Shown here in pieces: positions 44,801 through 53,764 of a stretch of DNA of 64,000 bases. Each line of letters begins with the position of its first letter. The first letter of the stretch is position 1. This stretch comes from Microplitis mediator (Eukaryota > Arthropoda > Insecta > Hymenoptera > Braconidae). A program made the translations under genes and the position numbers. The stretch covers positions 17,920,781 to 17,984,780 of the forward strand of contig NC_079977.1 of the NCBI RefSeq assembly GCF_029852145.1. Direction: 5' to 3'. The notes beneath the pieces were generated by a model. It was not told the DNA's origin. It made no database searches and saw nothing but the letters and a program-made list of their open reading frames with translations.

Positions 44801-47800
44801 TTTTTTTGATTTTTTTTTTTCAGGAAATTAAATTGATTCATAGAAGTACGTACTTGTTGTAATGCGTCATCTAATTGTCGTAAGCAATTTTTTTTTTCTT
44901 GTAACAAATGTTCGAGTTCCATTATTTTGGTTGATTGAGCGTCGACTTGTTCCGATAATACGGCAACTTCCATATTTAATCCTGCGCGATCATTTTCTAA
45001 TTTTCTTAATCGCTCCTGAAAATTATTATTATTATTATTGTTATTTTTTCCATGAACATGCCGTCTAAAACTCAAAGGTCTCATAAATGTTCATTTCAAA
45101 ATTCGATTGTTTTTTATTGATCGGAATAATATTTCTATTAGTGAGAAAAAACAACTGTCTGCGCCATCTAAGGAGCAGTCAACAAACTAAACTCTTAGCT
45201 TCAAGATACTTATCTTACATATATATTAATTTTGTAATGAGTTTCTGTGAGAAAAAAAATCCCATGCCATCTTGGGTTAAGTTGAAGAACTAACATCAAA
45301 ATTTGTCATATATATTTTTATGTTTATTTTAAAAGTTTCTACTAGTGGGAAAAAATAATTGTCTGCGCCATCTAGAGGCGAGTTAAAGAACTAACTCCAA
45401 AACTATCTTAAAACTTTTCCTATCTATAACAATTGTATAATAAGTTTCTACTTGTGAGAAAAAAAATAACTGCCTGCGCCATCTAGAGGACAGTCAAGGA
45501 ACTAACTTCGTAACTGTGGGATAATTTTTTTTTGTATATCAACTTTGTAATAAGTGTCTACGTGTGCGAAAAAAAACTATCAACGCCATCTAGGGGCTAA
45601 TTAAAAACTAACTGAAATTCTTTTAAAACTTTTCCTATTAATAACAAATGTATAATAAGTTTACACATGTGAGAAAAAAAAATAACTGCCCGCGCCACCT
45701 AGAGGACAGTTAAGGAACTAACTTCGTAACTTTGGGATAATTTTCTTGTGTATATCAACTTTGTAATAAGTGTCTACTTGTAAGAAAAAGAAATTATCAA
45801 CGCCATCTAGGGGCGAATTAAGAAACTAACTCTAAAATTCTCTCAAAACTTTTCCTGTATATAACAATTATATAATAAGTTTCTACATGTGAGAAAATAA
45901 ATAACTGCCTGCGCCATCTAGAGGACAGTCAAGGAACTAATCTTAAAATTACTTCCAAGCCTCACTTTGTACCCTAGAGTCTGTAAATAATTAGCAAAAA
46001 TAAAAGATCAATAGAAATTAGTACCTCAGTGTTATTATTGAAGCAATTAATGCACGGATTACTTGAGTACTGACAATGAAATTGCTGCAGCGAGCAATAA
46101 TGAAGAGGGGTAACGCGGTCACGTTCATAGCACAAGTCACTTTGAGATTTAGCGCGTTGATCGCGTTCATTACGATTACGTAACCGTTTTCTCCGTCTGT
46201 CTAATGAACCACTTGGATAATTACCACCACTTACTCCCCCTCCGCCGGCGATACTCGCCCCACAAGTGTTTAAATTAATTAAGCGGCTGTTGTTTATAAA
46301 TCGCCCACTAGAGTAATTTTTTTTCAACTGTTTGTTCAAAGTTTTAGTGCCATTGCATCTTTTTATTCCGCTCAGCTCTTTCGCGACCGACTCGGGGTAA
46401 TTAATTTTTTTTTTATTCTTCACTGATTTGAAAGACGAAAAATAGTTTGATTTAAATGAATCTTCGCATGTTTTTTTGAGAGACTCCGTTGAAGTTTGGG
46501 ATGAATATTCTTCATCTATGTCGTCATAGTCTTGGAATTCTTCTTCTTCTTCATCGGCGTTATTTTGACTGTAAAGCTGACGACGCCAATGATTCTTCCA
46601 GTTTTTTATTGTCGAGCTATCGGACTCGGATATCGAGTCTAATTTTTATTTGAATAGACATTTTTAATATCGATAATAGAAGCGAATTTTGAATCGCGGT
46701 TTATAAGTTTCATAACTTTTTAAGTATTGAGTTTAGGGTAATTTTGGTAAGGAATGAATTTATAGAGAATTTAATTCTCTACATTTTTGGTCTGATTGAT
46801 AATTGTCATAAAATTGATAGTTTTTAAGTTACGGTGATTTAAAAAGAAAACAAAATTCAACTTTTTCCAAATTTAGGTGATGACTGATTATAATAAAATC
46901 AGGTTATCGTAACTCATAAAATATCAATTTTTAGGTAATTTTTGTAAGAAATAAATTTGTAGAGAATTTAATTCTCTACATTTTTTGTCTGATTGATAAT
47001 TGTAATAAAATCAATAGTTTCAAAGTTATCGTAATTTAAAAAAAAAAAAAATCAAATTTTTCCAAATTTAGGTAATTACTGATGATAATAAAATCAAATT
47101 ATCGTAACTCGTAAAATATCAAATTTTGGGTAATTTTTGTAAGAAATAAATTTGTAGAGAATTTAATTCTCTAAATTTTTTTTCTGGTTGATAATTGCAA
47201 TAAAATCAATAGTTTCAAAGTTATCGTAATTTAAAAAAAAAAAAATTCAAATTTTTCCAAATTTAGGTAATTACTGATGATAATAAAATCAACTTATCGT
47301 AACTCGTAAAATATCAAATTTTGGGTAATTTTTGTAAGAAATAAATTTGTAGAGAATTTAATTCTCTAAATTTTTTTTCTAGTTGATAATTGCAATAAAA
47401 TCAATAGTTTCAAAGTTATCGTAATTTAAAAAAAAAAAAATTCAAATTTTTCCAAATTTTTGCTAACACCCATTTCAAATTATCATAACTCGAAAAATAT
47501 CGACTTTTCATAAATTTTCACGGAGTAAAAATTTGTAGTAAATTAAATTCTCTACAAATTTATCCCTTACAAAAATTCTCCTAAACCCAATCCTTAAAAA
47601 GTTATAGCCTTGTATATATGACAATTTAAAAAAACTAAAATAAAAAAAAAAAGAACCTTTAGATTTATCTTCCTCTTCAATAATCGGATGCAAATCTTTA
47701 CCGTTCCAATTTTCCATTGTAAAATAAAAATAATAATAGTTCACTGTCACTTAAAAATGTTGATAATATTTAATGAAAAGGTAATAAAACACAACGCTCG

Positions 47801-50800
47801 TGATAACTCTAAACAACAAACGAAATGAATGCAGACAAACTGAGTTGATTTTAAGCGGGTGTGCCTTTAGAAATTCGTCTAAAATTAACACGCACCAAAT
47901 AATCCAGACTTAATTTATAAATAGATATACTGTATTTATCCCTTCTAGCGTAATAATTTTATTTTGATAAATTTATAAGCTTATGAAGCGAGTTCATTAT
48001 TTTTTATTTTATTTTAATTATTCACTAGAAAATCTCTCCGGTATTTCAATTATTCAATAATTTAATAGGGAAATGTACTATACTAGTACCGGGCGTACTC
48101 TAGTGGAACTAAATATATATGTAAGCGACACATTTAATTATTTACGAAAACTGAAATTGTTTTTAGTTGAACTTTAAACTCAAAATATATCGATAAGAAT
48201 CGAATTTTTGAGAAAAAAGTAAGATACTTTTTTTGTAGAGAATTCAAAGAGCTACAAAAAAGGATTCTTAAGATTTTTTTGAAAACTCAATATATACAAA
48301 GATTTTTTCAAAAAACGGATCACAATTTTTTTAGAAAAACTTTTTTTGTAGAAATTTAAATATTTAATTTTAAACTCAAAATATGTCGATAAGAATTGAA
48401 TTTATGAGAAAAGTGTAAGACACCTTTTTTGTGGAGAATTTTGAGTGCTACAAAAAAGGATTCCTTATATTTTTTTTAAAACTCAATATTTACAAAGATT
48501 TTTTCAAAAAACGGATCACAATTTTTTTAGAAAAACTTTTTTTGTAGAAATTTTATTATTTGAATTTTAAACTCAAAATATATCGATAAGAATCGAATTT
48601 TTGAGAAAAAAGTAAGATACTTTTTTTGTAGAGAATTCAAAGAGCTACAAAAAAGGATTCTTAAGATTTTTTTGAAAACTCAATATATACAAAGATTTTT
48701 TCAAATAACGGATCACAATTTTTTTAGAAAAACTTTTTTTGTAGAAATTTAATTATTTGAATTTTAAACTCAAAATATGTCGATAAGAATCGAATTTATG
48801 AGAAAAATGTAAGATACCTTTTTTGTAGAGAATTTCGAGTGCTACAAAAAAGGATTCTTAAGATTTTTTTAAAAACTCAATATTAACAAAGTTATTTTCC
48901 AAAAACTAATCGCAACTTTTTTTTTAATAACTTTTGAATTTTCGATAAAAAGTTTTAAATTTTTTGGGAAATGTAATTTTTTTTGTCGAGTTTGAAACAA
49001 AAACGATTTATTTTACACAAAATTTTATTAAAAATATTGAAAATTAAAAAATTTCATTATTTTTATTAAAAAAATCCTTTTAATTTTTTTTGTTAAAAAT
49101 ATTTTTTTCATAAATGGAAAATAAAAATCGATAGTAAATATTTGTAAAATGGTTAAATTAATAATTAAGGTGAATATTAAATAACCTTACCGGTTTGAGC
49201 CATTGCAGTAAAAATTCAACAGTATTTTGATCAGGAGGTGGCGGTAAAAATGGAGCATTTTGAATCGCTGATATTAGAGCTCTTGTAGTTTCTTTGACGG
49301 ATTCTTTCCAGTCACATAAAGAATGCGATACGTCTGTTGTATCTGCACATGTACCTATCGAGATTATTTATATATATTTATAAATATATCAATAACAAAT
49401 ATATGCAGTTATATACGAGCGGGCGGTACCAGTAATTCTGCGTTCAATTTTTTTTATAAATCAAATTTTTTCGACGAACAAAAGAGTGAGTTTTAAGAAA
49501 AAAAATTTTTTTGTGATAATTTTCTTGGTTACAGAAAATTTTTCTAGGAGCAAATTAATTTTGATTCTGATTTCCAGAGAATAAAAATTTTATAATTCAA
49601 AAAAAATCTTGAATTTGGATTTTTGATTCGATTATAAATTCTGTTGAACTAAGAAAATTTTTTCTTGATAATCATTTTTGCACGCCTTGTTATTTCACAG
49701 AATTAAGATATTTTGCACACAATTTTGAAGATAATTTAATGGAGATTAATTCTATACTTTTCAAAAATTTATTTAGTTCAATAAAAACGGAAATAACATC
49801 AAAATAGTTTAAAAAAATTTCCTGTCCGTCAAGTATGGAACTCGTATACTTGATAACTTGCGAAAAAATTTAGTAATTGAATCAAATTTTTTTTTTTAAA
49901 TTTCTTTGAACAATTTGTAGGTCCCCTAGTACGAATGGCTAGGTAACTCAGTGTCGTTTAATTACAATTAATAAAATAATAAAAAACGCTGTATAACTAT
50001 ATCTATATATATCTATTAGGGTGGCCCAAAAAAACCGACTATTTTTTTTTTCGAGTCTAATGAAAATTTGGTGGTTTAAGATGTTTTAAGACGCCTCTCC
50101 AAAAATCAGCTCGATAAAAAATTTTCAAAAGGTCGCTCACGAATTTTGAAAATATCAAAAATGATCGAAATTCGGATTTTTTTGTTCTAAATTTCTTCTT
50201 TCTCGTAGCAGCTACAGTTTATATTTATAAAATCATAACTACCCTGAAAATTTCAGCCCAAAATTCAAATATTTAAACGTCGCTCAAGAATTTTGAATGT
50301 TTCCGAGTACTGTCTCTTGGATGTTTTCGAGCGACCCTTGAATGTTAATAATAAAGTTTCTCAATTTTTTCACCATCAATTTGTATCATAATGAATAAAA
50401 ATACAACCCGAGAAATATAAATAATAAGTTATTTGCATACTTTTTTATTTTTTAATTCAATTTTTAGGTTTTTTTGCTTATTCAAAACTTACCTAATTTT
50501 ATTGTTTAAGACTGTCCTGTATATTTTCGGTTATGCAAAAGTTACATTTAAGTGAAATGACAATAATTGAGTTATAAAAAAATACAAAAACTATTTCAAA
50601 GTATTAGTTACATATTATCAGTTAATATTCAAAATTCTTGAGCGCCGTTTAAATATTTAAATATTGGGCTCAAATTTTCAGCATAGTCATAATTTTACAG
50701 ATATAAAATATTGTTGCCACGAGGAAGAAAAATTCAAAAACAAAAAATCCGAATTCCAATCATTTTTTATATTTTCAAAATTCGTGAGCGACCTCTTGAA

Positions 50801-51504
50801 AATTTTTTATCGAGCTGATTTTTGGAGAAGCTTCTTAAAACATCTTAAATTAACGAATTTTCATTAGAGACTCGAAAAAAAAAATCTGTCTATCGGTTGA
50901 CCCTGCGGGCCAGCCCCAAAACTTTCCGCTGTTTGCGAGCTCCTTGAGCTCGAAAACATTGTTGTGAGTACATTTTCGAGCTCTTCGAGCTCGAAAATAC
51001 TATTGTATCCCATTCTTTTCGAAAAAAACCGTTTTTAGCATTTCTTTCTCCCACGATATCTCACGAACGAATCGACTGATTTCAATGATTGAGGCGGCAA
51101 TCACGTGTTTTATTGAGTTCTAGAGCTGATTAAATTTTGAAATTGTTTGGTTAAGTCGTTTCAAAGATATTCGCAAAAAACCGTTTTTTGGCATTTCTTT
51201 TGCCCACGATATCTCACGAACGAATGAACCGATTTTGATGGTTGAGGCGGCAATCGACGCGTTTTATTGAGTTCTAGAGCTGATTAGATTTTGAAGTTGA
51301 TCGTATAAGTCGTTTATGAGAAATCAATAAAAAACTAAAATAAAAAAAAAATTTTAATTCTTATTCTTTCTATAACTTGTAAACTACATGACCGATTTAC
51401 CCCAAAATCTAATCAAGACTAAGTTTTGGTGAGCTCTTTAGATCGCCACCAAGTACGTTCAAATCGGTTCATCCGTTCCAAAGATATCGTCGGACAAAAA
51501 AAAG

Positions 51505-51559
<55 letters not shown>

Positions 51560-53019
51560 ATACACACGGACGTCCACGCGGGAATAGTCAGAATAGTTTC
51601 CTAGGACCTCAAAACGTCGACATCTGATGAAAACTCGATTTTCGAAAATCGGACCGAAACCAATAACTTCCCTTTTTTGAAAATTTGCAATTTTCTTAGC
51701 GGGAAGTTAAAAATAGTCAGTTTTTTTGGGCCACCCTAATATCTATGTAAAATTAACATGGATGGTGATGTATCTATGGGGCATTCCACGCCAAATCGAC
51801 CACTTGTGACCCCGACCCCTTTCGATTTGGCTGAAAATTTTTTTTCCTTTTATACCCGATTAAAATCATTTTTCAGAAAATTTTCAAATTTTTTTACCCA
51901 ACCCAAAAAAAGTTATGAGTTTTTCAAAAATAAGGCTTTTATTTTATCAAATAGCTATAACTTCTTCAAGAATTGACTAATCGGGACGTTTTTTTTTTCA
52001 AAATTTTTGTCATTGAATGTACTTTAAAAAAAAAAATACAAAAAAATTTTATGATGATAAGCTCTATGAAATTTTCAGTTTTTTTGAAAAAAACCGTGAT
52101 TTTCTTAAAGTACGTCATGTTTTATTTTTTTTTTTATTTTCTCAAAAAAAACTTCATTTAATGCTGCAATTTTTCCCGCCAATCCTAGAGTGGGCCGACT
52201 ATTCCTTCTATTTTTTTTTATCAATTGAAAAAAAATTTTTGCCCAGTTGGGCTTATTTTGCTAAACATCAGTCTGGAAATTTTTGAGGATTTATAGATGA
52301 CATCCGGCTTTGAAGAATTGAGACGAAAAAATTCATTGATAGTGGTAATCCTCCAAAATAAGCCCAACTGGGCAAAAATTTTTTTTTCAATTGATAAAAA
52401 AAAATAGAAGGAATAGTCGGCCCACTCTAGGATTGGCGGGAAAAATTGCAGCATTAAATGAAGTTTTTTTTGAGAAAATAAAAAAAAAAATAAAACATGA
52501 CGTACTTTAAGAAAATCACGGTTTTTTTCAAAAAAACTGAAAATTTCATAGAGTTTATCATCATAAAATTTTTTTGTATTTTTTTTTTTAAAGTACATTC
52601 AATGACAAAAATTTTGAAAAAAAAAACGTCCCGATTAGTCAATTCTTGAAGAAGTTATAGCTATTTGATAAAATAAAAGCCTTATTTTTGAAAAACTCAT
52701 AACTTTTTTTGGGTTGGGTAAAAAAATTTGAAAATTTTCTGAAAAATGATTTTAATCGGGTATAAAAAGAAAAAAAATTTTCAGCCAAATCGAAAGGGGT
52801 CGGGGTCAAAAGTGGTCGATTTGGCGTGGAATGCCCCCTATACATTATACGTACATTTATTCCACCAGGGGCGGAAAAAATTTTGCTAATTGCTAAGCCA
52901 GAATTTTTTTAATTCAATTTTTTTAATTTTTTTTTTTATTTACATATATTTTTTTTTTTTGTTATTAATCGAGATATTTTGAGTAGGTTCTTTTATAATT
53001 ATAAAAAAAATACTAATAT

Positions 53020-53050
<31 letters not shown>

Positions 53051-53764
53051 CAACAAATTTTAATGAAAGAAAATTTTATGTATTTTCAATTCATTCGTGC
53101 TTCCCGTCATTTTTTTATTATTATTTTATTATTTCATAATAAATGAGCATTATGAGTCATGCACTTTTGGATTTTCCAAATTTTTTATTTTTTCGTGAAA
53201 AAAAAATATTTATAATTAAAAAAATTAATTATTTGCGTTTCTCTTAATTATACTATTTTAAGGATAAAATTATATTATTGGGAGTAATTGTTGTGGGGAA
53301 CAGTTGTCACGGGGATGAACGGTCGGGGGTTAATTCTCTAGTCCCAAGACGCAGTGGACCAGATCATTGATTCCAAGAGATAAATTTTCTTGTACACAGA
53401 AAAAAATGATTTTCTGGCGCAAAAAAATTTTTACTCGCCTCAAGAAATTTTTTGCATCAAAAATTTCAAACAAAATTTTCTTGGCATGGGAACAAAATTT
53501 CTCAGAGCAAAAAAAAAATTTCTGCACCAAGAAATTTTTTTTTCTGTGTACAAAAAAATTTTTTTTTCTCCATAATTTTCTGGGTCAAAGAAAATAAAAA
53601 TATTACAATTTAAAAAAATAATTACCAGATATAATTCCATCCATTTGTAATAATGCAGCCTCTAACATTTTACTGGCTTCAGTTGTTGATGAAGAATTAT
53701 ATTTATTGCCACTGCTCGTCGAATCTCCATCCTCGGATCCATTTGAATCTTCACCTTTTCCCAT
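38692..53764 (-). CDS. Liprin-beta: Liprin-beta (SAM-domain scaffold protein)
   Basis: Minus strand. Isoform 1 exons in order: 53626-53764, 49191-49354, 44854-45015, 43861-43992, 43516-43780, 41430-41809, 39507-40055, 38692-38853; 650 residues. All joins keep frame with GT/AG borders. The product has an N-terminal SKMLEAALLQMDGIIS motif, a coiled coil (ERLRKLENDR onward), a basic serine-rich linker with SAPHLAEED, SAM1 (WLAQLGLECYSSEL), SAM2 (WLDDIGLPQHKESF) and SAM3 (WTNHRVMEWLRVVDLAEYAP, then NLRGSGVHGG). The SAM2-SAM3 region is strongly diagnostic. Liprin-beta binds liprin-alpha through SAM domains and works at synapses and cell edges. A second set of first exons (47717 and 46025-46638) gives another N-terminus. 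Introns are packed with tandem repeats. Confidence 0.93.
38854..39506. repeat. Intronic array of GAGTACCCACAAGCC units (liprin-beta)
   Basis: Five units with GAGTACCCACA at 38965, 39082, 39203, 39324 and 39447, spaced about 120 bp, filling the whole intron. Each unit also has a TTTCCTCTGGAA-like lead and a CAAGCCTAT tail. Confidence 0.9.
39507..40055 (-). CDS. Liprin-beta SAM2-SAM3 exon
   Basis: Acceptor TTTTTTAG|ATGGAT and donor TTGAAG|GTAATT. 183 codons containing SAM2 (residues about 4-66 of the exon) and SAM3 (about 84-155) without a break. The best-conserved part of the gene. The ATG at its start is an internal methionine. Confidence 0.93.
40056..41429. repeat. Intronic ATCGAT satellite (liprin-beta)
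   Basis: Dense ATCGAT/TATCGATA/ATCGATTTATGATC words across the intron. From about 40720 there is a higher-order unit of about 210 bp repeated three to four times (landmark GAATCGATTTATGATCAA at about 40726, 40934, 41147 and 41347). Confidence 0.9.
41430..41809 (-). CDS. Liprin-beta SAM1 exon
   Basis: Acceptor ATTGTAG|CCGAAG (phase 1) and donor GATAAA|GTAAG. A glutamine-rich stretch precedes SAM1, which runs from LSMEEIEYWLAQLG to HRKKLMYAIECERCNG. A second in-frame acceptor (AATTAAG|GAACTA) exists a few codons upstream. Confidence 0.88.
41810..43515. repeat. Intronic dimeric tandem array, TGTACGGATGTACG (liprin-beta)
   Basis: The landmark GTGTACGGATGTACGAATG or a variant lies at about 42003, 42283, 42594, 42872 and 43185. 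Spacing alternates between about 280 and 312 bp, and units 1, 3 and 5 resemble each other more than 2 and 4 do. This is an ABABA dimeric array. Each unit also has TTCTTATATCTCGCGATCTA. Confidence 0.88.
43516..43780 (-). CDS. Liprin-beta proline/serine-rich linker exon
   Basis: Acceptor ACAATAG|GGTGAA. It encodes GEKFSRHTGQYSSLPRPPTV onward and ends RCLSAPHL. The donor TTTAG|GTTTTTT is weak, but the join to 41809 gives SAPHLAEED, matching the SAPxLAE motif of liprin-betas. A better-looking donor, CCAAC|GTGAGA (about 43562), would drop this motif. Confidence 0.75.
43861..43992 (-). CDS. Liprin-beta coiled-coil exon, second part
   Basis: Acceptor TTTTCAG|GAAATA and donor GCTAAC|GTACGT. 44 codons, EILSKSALETQKLELLTSLS onward, continuing the heptads. 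It overlaps no long ORF from an ATG and was found by homology and splice sites. Confidence 0.85.
43993..44853. repeat. Second intronic GAGTACCCACA array (liprin-beta)
   Basis: Units at 44133, 44254, 44390, 44502, 44640 and 44760 alternate between AAGAAAGAGTACCCACAAGR and AAATGAGTACCCACAAGCCG types, giving a dimer of about 250 bp. The family is shared with 38854-39506 and with the EpsinR introns. Confidence 0.9.
44854..45015 (-). CDS. Liprin-beta coiled-coil exon
   Basis: Acceptor AATTTTCAG|GAGCG and donor CAACAA|GTACGT. It encodes 54 residues (ERLRKLENDRAGLNMEVAVL onward, to DDALQQ) that match the liprin-beta coiled coil. Phase 0 at both ends. The upstream AAT repeat (Asn codons if read through) is intronic. 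Confidence 0.88.
45016..46024. repeat. Intronic ~107-bp tandem array with CTCF-like cores (liprin-beta)
   Basis: About eight units with the core GCGCCATCTAGAGG or a variant near 45161, 45264 (decayed), 45365, 45476, 45583, 45692, 45799 and 45911. Each is followed by AAGGAACTAACT-like sequence and preceded by GTGAGAAAAAA. The array fills almost the entire intron. Confidence 0.9.
46025..46638 (-). CDS. Liprin-beta alternative N-terminal exon
   Basis: Open for 614 bp between acceptor AAAATTAG|ACTCG and donor CTGAG|GTACT. It enters in phase 1 and leaves in phase 0, so it can join 47657/47702 to 45015 but cannot follow exon 2 (phase 0). It encodes an acidic EEEEEFQDYDDIDEEY stretch, a lysine-rich part, a glycine run and an arginine-rich SLDRRRKRLRNRNERDQRAK segment. 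No domain is recognised. The long open frame in AT-rich DNA with a matching phase supports it as real. Confidence 0.6.
46639..47656. repeat. Intronic ~195-bp tandem array (liprin-beta)
   Basis: Four units with GTAGAGAATTTAATTCTCTA near 46960, 47153 and 47346 (and a diverged first unit near 46757), plus a partial inverted copy at about 47535-47590. Each unit holds a short perfect hairpin. Confidence 0.88.
47657..47717 (-). CDS. Liprin-beta alternative first exon (short isoform)
   Basis: ATG at 47717 (MENWNGKDLHPIIEEEDKSK). Two possible donors both leave phase 1: AACG|GTAAAG at 47702 (better consensus) and AAAG|GTTCTT at 47657. No AG acceptor fits just before the ATG, so it reads as a new start, not an internal exon. 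Either donor joins 46638 in frame (G+AC gives Asp). It implies an internal promoter between 47718 and 49190. Confidence 0.5.
47718..49190. repeat. Intron with second ~195-bp array, and possible internal promoter
   Basis: 48160-48960 has four units with AACTCAAAATATRTCGATAA near 48178, 48374, 48571 and 48768. The other parts (47718-48150, 48960-49190) are AT-rich. If the exon starting at 47717 is a real first exon, its promoter lies in the first few hundred bases here. No motif fixes it. Confidence 0.75.
49191..49354 (-). CDS. Liprin-beta exon 2
   Basis: Acceptor CGATAG|GTACATG and donor CCG|GTAAGG. It encodes GTCADTTDVSHSLCDWKESV through FLLQWLKP. The last part corresponds to the LVEWLQ segment that precedes the coiled coil in liprin-betas. 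It ends in phase 0, which fits 45015. Confidence 0.85.
50016..51739. mobile_element. Palindromic MITE, TTAGGGTGGCCCAAAAAAAC
   Basis: TIR TTAGGGTGGCCCAAAAAAAC at the left and its near complement at the right, with TA outside both ends. The arms (50016-50330 and 50630-50885) match: for example, CGTGAGCGACCTCTTGAAAA near 50783 complements 50127. The right arm is split by the element at 50885-51705. Confidence 0.85.
50885..51705 (+). mobile_element. Non-autonomous element, GGTTGACCC...GGGAAGTTAAAAA type, copy 2
   Basis: Opposite orientation to 20868-21506. It has GGTTGACCCTGCGGGCC at the left, paired GAGCTC-rich words (50938-50990), ACGATATCTCACGAACGAAT twice, a (CA)n run, GGACCTCAAAACGTCGACAT, and GCGGGAAGTTAAAAA at the right. 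Confidence 0.72.
51777..52841. mobile_element. Near-perfect giant palindrome, GGGGCATTCCACGCCAAATC
   Basis: Arms 51777-52262 and 52356-52841 (about 485 bp each) are almost exact complements around a loop of about 90 bp. The same ORFs therefore appear on both strands, so none is a gene. Ends are GGGGCATTCCACGCCAAATC and its complement. Confidence 0.9.
53391..53552. mobile_element. Small MITE, TGTACACAGAAAAAAA
   Basis: The left TGTACACAGAAAAAAATGAT pairs with the right TTTTTTTCTGTGTACA. The interior repeats AAGAAATTTTTT/AAAAATTTCTTG words. Related degenerate words occur at 55030-55260. Confidence 0.75.
53626..53764 (-). CDS. Liprin-beta exon 1 (long isoform start)
   Basis: ATG at 53764. It encodes an acidic, Ser/Thr-rich leader and then ASKMLEAALLQMDGIIS, which matches the conserved liprin-beta N-terminal motif. 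The donor ATCTG|GTAAT leaves phase 1. It is separated from exon 2 by 4.3 kb of transposon-filled intron. Confidence 0.85.

Larger units (their letters stand above)
49355..53625. other. First intron of liprin-beta, transposon-filled
   Basis: It contains two giant palindromes (50016-51739 and 51777-52841), one nested element (50885-51705), a (CA)n run at 51507-51552, a poly(A) run at about 53023-53050, and a small MITE at 53391-53552. The remaining sequence is low complexity. Confidence 0.8.

Noticed and set aside
44862..45293. ORFs antisense to the coiled-coil exon of liprin-beta
   Set aside because: Shadow of the real exon and of the ~107-bp repeats.
51507..51552. CRISPR-like regular repeat
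   Set aside because: A simple (CA)n microsatellite; nothing in this eukaryotic window resembles a CRISPR array.
52017..52642. Identical ORFs on both strands at 52017-52286 and 52221-52598
   Set aside because: A palindrome produces the same frame twice. The sequence is low-complexity FKK/FFF.
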